NCBI RefSeq assembly: GCF_018294505.1
Contig: NC_057809.1
Location: 511,516,013-511,580,012, forward strand
Direction: 5' to 3'
DNA length: 64,000 nt
DNA from: Triticum aestivum
Lineage: Eukaryota > Streptophyta > Magnoliopsida > Poales > Poaceae
A program made the position numbers and the translations under genes. The notes under the pieces are model-generated. The model worked only from the letters and a program-made list of their open reading frames with translations. It did no database searches and was not told where the DNA came from. Below are positions 23,242-32,706 of the stretch, piece by piece; the stretch's first letter is position 1, and each line of letters starts with the position of its first letter.

Positions 23242-24475
23242 ATATGAAGAGAAACACCTTAGAACTGGCCACATTCAAGCGAGTTGCGATTATGAGCACC
23301 GAGGCCGCTGTCAACAAGGGTGGGAAGGAGGGTAAGAGACAACATAGATGGGATGCACATGGACCCATTGATGTCTTCAGTCACGATTATTCTGTTAGGG
23401 ATGTTGGGTATATTTTTCCCGTTTCAACGCACGGGCTTTTTTTGCTAGTGCTACTAAAGGGAGATGGTCAACTACATCATATGCTCTACAGAATGAACGC
23501 AACAACAACGCCACATATAATTATTTTCTTTGTTCAATTGCTCCTCAAATCATGCCTCAAGAGGAAGTGAAGCCCGCATTCAGAACACCTCGCCAATACT
23601 TCTACGTAGGCCAGATGAGAATGAAAGTTTGAAGGCTCATTTTTATTCCACCATCAAGTTAATTTCAATTATGGGATTGTGCCTAAATGGGGATCAACAG
23701 ATTAGACTTGAGGGCCCACTTTTCGCTCCACAATTTGCCGAGAAAGTAATTTGTGACAAAGCTGTTTGATCTAGATTCAGATAGGTCATATAGCTTTGTC
23801 ATCACCTCTGCGGCCGTCCTTCGGCGGCTCCCCTCCGCCGATGACCTTGGTTTGTCGGTGGTGAGGGGGGTCGCCGGATTCACGCGTGTGGATAGTTTCA
23901 GACCAAAGTAGCTTAGTTTTTTAGGTTGTTCATTGTCTTGGCTTCGGCGACGGCGATAGTGGCGCTGAATAAAATTTCTTCAGATCCTACTCCGATGAGG
24001 CGATTGGTCCTATGGTTGGGGATGGATCTGGAATTCAGCATGTTCAAGCAAGGATAATGTGGCGGCGACGACATCCTTGTGGTGGACCTATGTCCTCAGG
24101 CTTCGCCGTTGCGACGACGTCCACTCTAGCACTGGCGCAAAGATTGGGAGGTAGTCCAGGAGTGGATGCAGATTGTGGTCTGCATCGACGACATCTGAAA
24201 GATGGTGGATCATGTGCTGGGTTCATGGTACAAGGATGACAGGTATGGTTTCCTCCTCTGACGTCTTAGTCATGTGGGGATGCCGGATCTGGAGTTCGAT
24301 GACGTATCCGGGGTGTTGCCCCGGTCTGATTCGTTCAACGGTAATGGTTTTGTCTTTGGCGAGCCACCTTGGAGGTCTGCAAAGCCGTTTATCAGCGATG
24401 GAGCCGCGTCGACCCCGGGTATGGAGGTGATCTGTCATTATTCCCTTTGATGACTGCTTTGGTGGTGCCAAAGGC

Positions 24476-24665
24476 AGGTGACGGGTGTTGGTGTCAAGCT
24501 CAGAGGTTTCTCCGGTCTTGTTTGTAATTTTACTTCTTGGTTGTTGTTCCTTTATGCAAAGACTAGCGTTCTGTTATTTGTTCAGTTTTGTCAGGTCGGT
24601 ATGTACATGATTTGTATTATGATCCTTATGTTATAAGCGAGACACGTATACCATGCAAAAAAAAA
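24476..24665 (+). other. Possible 3' tail of a retroposed sequence
   Basis: A T-rich, UTR-like stretch ends in an A9 run (24657-24665). This could be the 3' end of a LINE or a processed transcript. I could not find a matching target-site duplication upstream, so the origin is uncertain. Confidence 0.3.
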
Positions 24666-24769
24666 GACAGGAGACATTTCTCGAGATAGTCTCAGTACTT
24701 GGTTTAAATTCGAATTTTGGAACCGGAGATCTAAAGAAACAATTTTTTTAATCCAAACAGGGCTTTGGA

Positions 24770-24829
24770 AGCCCATGAGAGGTGTCGTACATGGTGAAAT
24801 GGTGGGCCTAGCGACCGGGCCTAAACCCT
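24770..24829 (+). promoter_or_regulatory. Site II elements and telo-box in B14.7 gene promoter
   Basis: AGCCCA (24770-24775, the reverse of TGGGCT), TGGGCC (24803-24808) and the telo-box AAACCCT (24823-24829) lie in 60 bp about 210 bp before the 5'-UTR intron. In plants, site II plus telo-box combinations are established marks of housekeeping genes for ribosomal and mitochondrial proteins, bound by TCP-class and related factors. A CT-rich stretch (about 24885-24903) follows and may be near the transcription start. Confidence 0.65.
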
Positions 24830-25038
24830 GACGCGAACGGCGCGGGCGAGCGAGCATCGCCGATCCGAGGCGGCCACTGCGCCCGTCTCACTCTCTCTCT
24901 CACCCGCACTCCCACCGTCCCACGACGCGATCCCCTCTCCCGTTTCCACCCCACAACTCCTCCTCCCTTCCGCCCGAGAAATCCCAACCATTTCTCCGCA
25001 TCCGCCTCGGCACGCGGCCGCCGGCACACGCTGCGCAG

Positions 25039-25225
25039 GTAAGCCCCAGCCCTCCCTCCCCACTACGCGCACCTCTCAGACCGGGACGCCCGCAGCTCGC
25101 GTCGCTCGGGCCTCCTATCAAATCGAGCAGACCGCGCTCTCCTTCTGCCAGATCTCGATCTCGCGCTAGGGTTCCTCGGCTCACGAGCTCGAGCGGGCGT
25201 TAATTTTTTCATGTTGCTCTCGCAG
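25039..25225 (+). other. Predicted 5'-UTR intron of the B14.7 gene
   Basis: A strong donor (CAG|GTAAGCC at 25038/25039) and acceptor (CTCTCGCAG|G at 25225/25226, preceded by a T-rich tract) enclose 187 bp just before the start codon at 25244. This is an inference from splice signals only; a transcript would decide it. Confidence 0.6.
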
Positions 25226-25243
25226 GGAGTGGGAAAGGGCGCG

Positions 25244-28200
25244 ATGGAGGATGACTCGCCGGCGACGAAGACGGTGAAGGGCGCCGTGACGGGCCTGGCC
25301 GCGGGCACCATCTGGGGCACCATCGTCGCCACCTGGTACGACGTGCCCCGGGTGGAGCGCCACGTCGCGCTCCCGGGCCTCGTCCGGACGCTCAAGATGT
25401 GCGGCAGCTACGGGGTCACTTTCGCCGCCGTCGGAGGGCTCTACATCGGCGTGGAGCAGATTGTGCAGAGCCAGCGCAAGAAGCGCGACTTCGTCAACGG
25501 GGCCATCGGCGCCTTCGTCTCCGGCGCCACCGTCTATGGCTACAGAGGTTAGATACAGGCTCTCGCCGTCCTCCAAAGTTGCGCGTGCAACTTGGTTTAT
25601 ATATCCTGACCACTGATCACACGTTGAGATTTGCATTCTCTAATGGATAGTGATAAACTGGGGGGTTGCGTTATTTCTCTGTGTTTCTGGTCAGTATTCA
25701 ATGCAGTCATGTGGGTATCAACCTGCATTGTGTTCGAATGGTACTGATTATGTTAATAAGATGATCTATTTTGCACGAACTGGGTTCTGTTAGATCGGTA
25801 AGTTTAGTTATATTTTGAGGGATTATCATTGACGAAAGGTGTCATAAGAAGATATGCACTATGATTGGTTGATTGAATGACATTGCTTGTTCTCAGACAA
25901 TCACTGCCATCAGATCATAGGTTCAAATCACTCAAACTTTGCCCATTTTGAAATGCAGTTCAGCTGTAAGTACTTGTTCCTATTGCAGCTTGATGAGATG
26001 ATTTTCGCTAGGTCCTTGTATCAATGAAAGTTTTATTTCCACGCATAATAATAGAAGTTTGTTGGTAAACCTGAATAAACTGATGGGCCTTATACTTATA
26101 TAGTTCAATCAGATGTTTGTTACAATCTTAAATATCTTGAATGTGTTCCTCCTTTTTAAATGATACTTGGAGAATCACATTAAATGAAAGAGTGATTAGC
26201 TTATTTAAGGAACAGTTACTTAGATATCTCATATCTGGAGCATTTTGGATTGGCCCATCCTAATATTGGATGATGGCATAGTTTATGCTCCTATATGTAG
26301 TTGGCTTCTGGTGACTACACAGTAAGAGCTATTGTGTGGACAGATACGGGTCAGACATGTATAATGAATTTCACAATTCACATTAGACTTGCCATGTTTT
26401 CGTAAAATGGGTTCCCTGGCTTAGCTCTTGTCGTATTAAGCTAAAGGCCTAAACAGTTTTATTCTAACTGGGGATGGTAAGCTAAGACTCACCGAGAATA
26501 GTGTTTGAATCCAATTTTGATATGTAGTATTTTTGGAGTTCGTGGGTACTATGGCTTCCAGAGATATATGTTATTAACAAATTCCAGAGGTTTACGAAAT
26601 CATAGCATTGTAAATACTAATGATATTTAATGATTTTTGAAGTGTGCTGAATAGCTTTTAAAAAAACTGAAGTTAAGCCTCCAAAGTCCAGTACATCTCT
26701 TGATGGTCATGTTTGCATCCACTTCAGTTTTATGTTCTTTTTTCTTCATAAATAAACCTAAAGCACAGGAAAAGGAAGCATATCATATTCCCTGTGTTAG
26801 ATATATTTATTATATTTAACTCGAAAAAGTATGTGGGTACAACTAACTGTATGATAACTTATGCGCTCGGTTTTGTGTACAGACCTTTATCGATATTGAA
26901 GTTATTATGGAAACTTAAAACTTGAATGTAGATATTGTTGTGGAACATGGGCTTTTAAACAACAGATTGTTATCTTAGCTACACTTTTAGACATAACACT
27001 ATACTCCCTCTGTAAAGAAATATAAGAGCGTTTAGATCACTATATATTTCTTTACGGAGGGAGTACTAATTCCTGCAACTACCAAACACATTGGACTTGT
27101 CTCAATACTGTGAAAAAACTGTGGTTCTCATAAATACCTTGAAAGTGTTCCTCCTTTTGTAATGATATTGGAGAACCACACTAAATTAAAGTATGATTCT
27201 CCTGTTTGAGGAACAGTTACTTAGATATGTCAGATCTGGAGCATTTTGGATTGATCCATCCTAATACTGGGTGATGGCATAGTTTATGCTCTAAACGCTC
27301 CTATATTTCTTTACGGAGGGAGTACCAATTGCTGCAACTACCAAACACATTGGACTTGTCTCAATACTGTGAAAAAACTGTGGTTCTCATGAATACCTTG
27401 AAAGTGTTCCTCCTTTTGTAATGATATTGGAGAACCACACTAAATTAAAGTATGATTCTCCTGTTTGAGGAACAGTTACTTAGATATGTCAGATCTGGAG
27501 CATTTTGGATTGATCCATCCTAATATTGGGTGATGGCATAGTTTATGCTCCTATAGTCATTGGCTTCTGGTGACTACGCAGTAAGAGTTATTGTGTGGAC
27601 AGATACGGGTCAGACATGTATACTGTATTTCACAATTCACATTAGACTTATCATGTTTCCACAAAATGGCTTGAAAGTGTTCCTCCCTTTGTAATGATAT
27701 TGGAGAACCACACTAAATTAAAGTATGATTCTCCTGTTTGAGGAACAGTTACTTAGATATGTCAGATCTGGAGCATTTTGGATTGACCCATCCTAATATT
27801 GGGTGATGGCATAGTTTATGCTCCTATAGTCATTGGCTTCTGGTGACTACGCAGTAAGAGTTATTGCGTGGACAGATACGGGTCAGACATGTATACTGCA
27901 TTTCACAATTCACATTAGACTTGTCATGTTTCCGCAAAATGGCTTCCCTTGCTTAGCTCTGGTTGTATTAAGCTCAATACTTAAAAATATTTTCCTAACC
28001 AGGGATGGTGACCTAAGATTAACCAAGAATAGTATTTGAATCCAGTCTTGATAAGTTATATTTTTGGAGTTTTTGGATACTATGAGTTCCAGAGATATGC
28101 CATGGACGAACCATGACTAGGTTTCAAGATCTTCTGGGTTTCAAGTCTAGCCTACCTCAACTTGTTTGGAACTGAAAGGCTTTGTTGTTGTTGTTGTTGT

Positions 28201-29639
28201 TGTTGTTGTTGCCGGGTTCCAGAGATATATGTTATAGAAAAATTCGAGGTGTTTGGATACAACAAACTCCAGAGTTTTATGATATCATAGTGTGGTAAAT
28301 ACTAATAATATTTAAATATTCTTGGAAGTCTGCTAAACTGAAGTCAAGGGTACAAAATCGAGTACGTTTCTGGATGATCATGTCTGCATCCACTTCAGTT
28401 TTATCTCCCTCTTTTCTTCAGAAATTAACCTAAAGACCCGAAGAAGGAAGCAGATCATATTCCTACGTTAGATATATTTTATTATATTTAACTATAAAAA
28501 AACATTTCTGCGTACAACTAGCTAGATGATGACTTGTGGACATGGTTTTACCACTGCGCCAGGCCCGCCCTCCTTATTGTTATAACTTGAATGTAGATAT
28601 TGTTGTTGAGCATGTGCTTTTAATCAGAGTAACAACAGATAGTTGACCTTCCTACACTTTGGACATAACACTATTACTAAATACTGCAACTATCAAACAC
28701 ATTGATCCTGTCTCAATACTATAAAAAAATTGGTTCTCATAAACTATTGTATTTCATGGGAAACTGATCAATAATCATTGTTTATGAATATAGAGATTTT
28801 TAAGTACTGAATCATCCAAAGAGGGCCTGTGCCTTTTTACCTAACGATCAAGGTGCCGCAATGATGTTTTTTTACAACTAGGTGCAGCAATGATGTTAAT
28901 AAGCCATTTGCCTTTTAATGAATCTGAATTAGATAGGGCTAAACTAGATCTTATCCTCTGGCAGCCTATTAGACTCATGGAATTGGTTTGAATCATGAGA
29001 TCATTATTTATGTATGTTTGCCATGCCATAGAATAACACTGTCCTAGTGGCATGTATGGAGCAGGAAAAAAACTAACAGAGTCCAACTCTGGTGTTATGT
29101 AGCATGTTGCATGGCTCCTGATTAATCTGCATAATATCACGGATTCTATTTATGCAACTTGAAGAACCCAAGTGCTATTATTCCAGATCATGCATGTGGG
29201 CATCAGAAATATGAATCCAGTTACCGCTAAAGATCCCTTGCAGAATTTTGATATTGGATCCAGTGACAAATAGTCATCTAGGATATCCCAGTCAGGTAGA
29301 TCATATTCCACAAACTGTCAACATTATTCCAATCAGTCACCACTGCATGTGAATCCACTAGTCTAAGTCTTGGTATGTGCCCCATCATGTTAGTTTCATG
29401 ATCATGTCGACAACCTCTTTATTAGTGTAATTATATTCATATGCACAAGTATTATTGTCTAGGAAGACTTCTAACTGTGCCAATTGACAGGAAAGAGCAT
29501 TAAGTCTGCCCTCATTGGTGGTTCTAGCCTGGCATTCACATCTGCCATCCTGGACGTTGGTGGTAATACTACCAGAGTGGACAATGGCAAAGCGTACCAT
29601 GCATACACAACGGAAAAGAAGCCCGAGCCTGCGCATTGA
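25244..29639 (+). CDS. Complex I subunit B14.7 / OEP16-3 (Tim17/22/23 family)
   Basis: Two coding exons: 25244-25547 and 29491-29639, giving 150 residues. The intron (25548-29490) has GT-AG ends and is in phase 1 (AGA G|gt ... ag|GA AAG). The protein matches plant OEP16-3, the B14.7 (NDUFA11-like) subunit of mitochondrial NADH:ubiquinone oxidoreductase, as I know that family: VKGAVTGLAAGTIWGT, DVPRVERHVALPGL, GVTFAAVGGLYIGVEQ and, in exon 2, GGNTTRVDNGKAY. It belongs to the Tim17/Tim22/Tim23/PRAT superfamily, with about four hydrophobic spans (roughly 14-32, 54-73, 84-99 and 106-122). The start at 25244 gives the expected N terminus (MEDDSPATKTVKG). An in-frame ATG at 25211 lies inside the predicted 5'-UTR intron. 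The length is close to the usual and no frame break is seen. It acts in the inner membrane arm of complex I. Confidence 0.93.
27004..27063. mobile_element. Stowaway-like MITE, 60 bp
   Basis: Terminal inverted repeats CTCCCTCTGTAAAGAAATAT and its near complement ending CTTTACGGAGGGAG, flanked by TA on both sides, as expected for Tc1/mariner-type Stowaway MITEs. It is shorter than most, so an internal deletion is likely. Confidence 0.85.
27291..27322. mobile_element. Half Stowaway-like MITE
   Basis: Only the right half is present (AAACGCTCCTATATTTC to GGAGGGAG, followed by TA). It marks the shortened second tandem copy and was probably carried along by the duplication. Confidence 0.75.
28100..28215 (+). 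mobile_element. SINE-like insertion with (TTG)n tail
   Basis: The insertion lies between direct repeats GTTCCAGAGATATG (28086-28099) and GTTCCAGAGATATATG (28216-28231) and ends in ten TTG units (28182-28211). The body contains TCTAGCCTACCTCAACTTG and GGAACTGAAAGGC, a 3' end I associate with grass SINEs. At about 115 bp it is probably 5'-truncated. The equivalent site in the first tandem copy (about 26556-26571) has a single uninterrupted target sequence, which confirms an insertion. Confidence 0.78.
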
Positions 29640-29791
29640 CCAAGGTTGTTTACTTGTAGCACAAATCATGCAAACCAGCTCGGTGAATTTTTGAGCTGAT
29701 GCGTGCTGTTATGTCTGTTTTGCTGATGCACCTAGTTCCTTTGCAAAGCTGTAGTAACTTGTTTTGCTCGAGGGCAATACAACAGACCTGG

Positions 29792-29797
29792 AATAAA
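29792..29797 (+). promoter_or_regulatory. Candidate poly(A) signal of the B14.7 gene
   Basis: AATAAA lies 153 bp after the stop codon at 29637-29639, followed by T-rich sequence. It is a plausible plant polyadenylation signal, but plant signals are loose. Confidence 0.5.
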
Positions 29798-30271
29798 TAT
29801 CTTGTTTTATTTTGCTTCATCATTGGTTATGATAATAATCACATGTGACACAATATTGTTACCCCAACCCTTGATTGAAGTTGCGGTTTTACGAAATTTG
29901 TTCTATTGCTTCAAGCATCAAACAAAGAGTCAGAAAGTCTCTAGTTGCTGAACTATGTTGTGTTGGAACTTTATGATGATTTTACGTCCAGCTTGGGTAA
30001 TACATCATACTTTGATAGCTTGATGATCTGTTGGGAAAACCTTATAAAAGCTGTAGTATCAGCGTTTTGCGTAGTATTTTTTTTCTTCAGAATTCTTGCA
30101 GTCCACATATGACTACACCAGTAATAGGATAGTTGTATGCTTAGTAAATTCATGGCACCAGTGGTACAACGAACTGGGCTGCGGAATAAGAACACCTGTA
30201 CTTGGGTTGATGAACCCCCTAGCTATCTTGTGTGTAATCTTTGTGTAATCTCGTGAGCGATGTAACTATTA

Positions 30272-30325
30272 CTCCCTCTGTAAAGAAATATAAAAGCGTT
30301 TAGATCACTAAAGATACATGCTTTC
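30272..30325. mobile_element. Stowaway-like MITE, left half
   Basis: CTCCCTCTGTAAAGAAATAT plus AAAGCGTTTAGATCACTA matches the left half of the intronic MITE at 27004. No right inverted repeat is seen. Confidence 0.65.
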
Positions 30326-30707
30326 CCACAAAAAAAATATGTGTAAAGAAACAAGCTGGGCTGCCTTTAACAAACGCACCTTGTCCAACCCCTTCAATTC
30401 TGGATTTCGTCTGCTCCATCCTTTGCCATTTTTCGGAGGATCTCTTATCATTCACTGATTTTCTTATCTGATTCTTTTTAAGAAAATTTCTCGCAAGATG
30501 GACGTCAATGTGACTGGCAAACTAGTTACCCATTTAGCAAAGAAGCCTGGTCCTTGGTTCTGTTGTTGTTCAGGGTTAGACATCAAAGGCTTTGCATTTG
30601 CAGCAGGCCTATTGTAGTTGTAAGGGCCTCCATCTCCAATGGCGTACCCCAAATCGCTCGCAAATGTCTGAACCATTTTTTACCATTCAATGCGATGCAC
30701 GTACCTT

Positions 30708-30957
30708 GGCAGACACGTCTGCGTGTAAATTAAGTAGCTAAGGTCTAGTGAACCTATTTAAACAAGGATATGTTGATCCTTCTCTGTCGACTTTCCCACT
30801 AGAAACCCAAAAAAGCCAACTCTACATACGTCGGCAGACACGCCCACGTGTAAATTAAGTAGCTAAGGTCTAGTGGACCTATTTAAACAAGGATGTGTTG
30901 ATCATTCTCTGTCGACTTTTCCACCAAAACCCCCCAAAACTCAACTCTGCCTTACGT
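30708..30957 (+). repeat. Two tandem copies of a 125-bp unit
   Basis: Units start at 30708 and 30833, both with GGCAGACACG. They share GTGTAAATTAAGTAGC, CTATTTAAACAAGGAT and TTCTCTGTCGACTTT in order, with a few substitutions and loss of similarity towards the end of the second unit. Confidence 0.85.
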
Positions 30958-32115
30958 AAAAGAAATTAGTACGATTCACTTCTGGATTTGATATTACTGC
31001 TTATACCAGGTGTTGGATATACACAAACATTTTGTAATATTAGTAAGAGGAGGAAGGGTTAAGTATCTTTGAACTCGGTGTGAGATATCGCATTATTTGA
31101 GCTGGATGCAGTCACTGTAAAGAATCATCAACAAGGACGTTCTCGTGCGTTGTAGATTCTTATTCAAGACTTGTATCATTTGATGGTGCCATGTGAATCA
31201 AGCAACAAGGAGAAGGACCCAATAACAAAAATTTCATAAAGGGACTAGAGTAGACTACCATGAGACAAAAGATCTTCTTTCTAAAAAGATACGATGCTTG
31301 CAAATGTCTAAACCATTTTTTACCATCCAACGTGATGCGACATATGTCCGAAGACACCTCCGCGCATCTGAATTTTCGCAAACCAAAAGCAAAATTGTGG
31401 GACGTTTGCGAGAGTCCGGATGTCCGCATGACCAACCAAAAGCCACCATGCACCCCACGCCACAACCCCTCTCTCCTCTCCGTCTGAGTTGGATGGCTGA
31501 AGGCCGCCGCTGTTTGGTGAAAGGCCATTGCTAGTTTTTTTTTAAGTTATTAGAGGCAGACATTTGAGATATAGGGTTGGATGGCGACTTCCGTATTCGG
31601 GTCCGTGAACGCGTCAGTTTAATGTGCCTGATTTATGACATGACTTGGAGATACTCTAATCTTCTCAAAATGAAAACTACGGCGAGGATGTCTGGTGTCG
31701 AAGCAAAAACGTATTACAATTTTGGTAACTTTTGACTTGAAAAAAAAGCCGTCGGAACATATCAACGTGAGAACTAGTATCGAAAATCTCATCGTGATGA
31801 ATTTTATGATGACAACGGATTTTGAATCAGATCGATGATTAGGCCATAAACCATCTTGAATCTCGAATTTAGATGAAATCTTTTACTGACATCAGTATTT
31901 TTGCCTCATATGCGTACATGCACACTTAATAATTTCGAGAATGCACCTACTAGGAACAGAATCATTGCTTGCAATAAAAATTTGATCGAGGATCAGCCTC
32001 ACCCTTCTTGTGCTTGGATACGCAAGAAAAATAAATCGTTCTGTACCCTGATAGAAAAAGTAAAGTTCACCGGATATCTCGTTCCAAAAAGAGAAGGAAT
32101 CTGATAGCGCTCGAA

Positions 32116-32345
32116 GGTCAGGTACGCGCTAACGCGCACATGGCAAATCGAACATTTTCGATGGCAAGTTTAGTGACGCGAGGATGACAACTTTAGTTAG
32201 CAAGTATGCCAACTTCATTCTTCAGTTTATTTTTAATAGAAATAGAAAATTGCAGTGTGTGTCAACTAACTTGTTATCCTTGCGTCACTAGAATTGCCAT
32301 CGAAAACATTCGATTCGCCATGTGCTCGTACCTGACGTCAGGTAC
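32116..32345. mobile_element. Long inverted-repeat (foldback) MITE
   Basis: The arms, about 32118-32206 and 32255-32345, are inverted copies of each other: CACATGGC, CGATGGCAA, TAGTGACGC and AGGAT occur in the left arm and, complemented, in mirrored order in the right. About 50 bp of AT-rich sequence separates them. Long imperfect inverted repeats suggest a Mutator-like or foldback MITE. The right end carries a perfect 18-bp palindrome (32328-32345) centred on TGACGTCA. Confidence 0.75.
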
Positions 32346-32706
32346 TTATCATTTTCGAAAGAGAATACAACCACACAAGGTAAAGCAGCCTAGGGTAAGT
32401 ATTATTGTACATCATCACGGGGACACATGAAGATACTACAAGTTTTTTCATGGCAAATGGCTACGAAACAAGCCCTACCCAGCCCAAACAACAACCGAAG
32501 AAGAAGCCAGCACGAGGTGAAAAAACAACCGACGACATCTCACGTAGGTGGTAGCGACAACACGGGCGACAGAACTACGATGACGTCAGACGATTGAGTA
32601 AATACAGTAGAGTAGTTATTTCTCAGTCGACTGAGCCTAAGGCACTCCCAACAGGTAATCATACATGTAGGTAGATGGATGGGATTACTTGGTGGGATCA
32701 TGGCGG

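Larger units (their letters stand above)
22882..24475. other. Unassigned stretch, no supported gene
   Basis: I see no gene that I can support. Short open frames exist (for example 23229-23570 plus) but none shows a known family or splice logic. A copia-LTR-like end (23131-23211) and a paired palindrome (23212-23241) are listed separately. The segment 23990-24475 is GC-richer and looks like decayed coding or UTR sequence of unknown origin. Confidence 0.5.
26137..28745 (+). repeat. Tandem duplications inside the B14.7 intron
   Basis: Four copies of one intronic unit, each starting CTTGAAAGTGTTCCTCC or a close variant: 26137-27137 (about 1 kb), 27138-27396 (shortened), 27397-27669 (shortened) and 27670-28745 (about 1.08 kb). 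The three later copies are very similar at their starts and the first is more diverged. The second copy jumps from its GTTTATGCTC block into the right half of a Stowaway-like MITE. The tandem growth accounts for much of the 3.9-kb intron. Confidence 0.88.
29800..32115. other. Intergenic stretch between B14.7 and FAD2
   Basis: No supported gene. It contains a Stowaway-like half element, a 125-bp tandem repeat, Tourist/Harbinger-like traces (TTTGGGGTACGCCATTGGAGATG on the minus strand near 30655, and TTGGAGATACTCTAA near 31644-31658) and a related sequence near 31288-31350 that resembles 30652-30725. A minus-strand frame at 30464-30676 is open for 70 codons but I do not recognise its product. 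Confidence 0.6.

Noticed and set aside
25181..25636. A 151-codon minus-strand frame over the B14.7 first coding exon
   Set aside because: It is a shadow of the GC-rich coding strand and has no recognisable domain.
25399..25650. An alternative plus-strand frame in the B14.7 first coding exon and the intron start
   Set aside because: It is arginine-rich, out of register with the conserved protein and crosses the splice donor.
28182..28211. The (TTG)10 run as an independent microsatellite
   Set aside because: It is the tail of the SINE-like insertion, within its target duplications.
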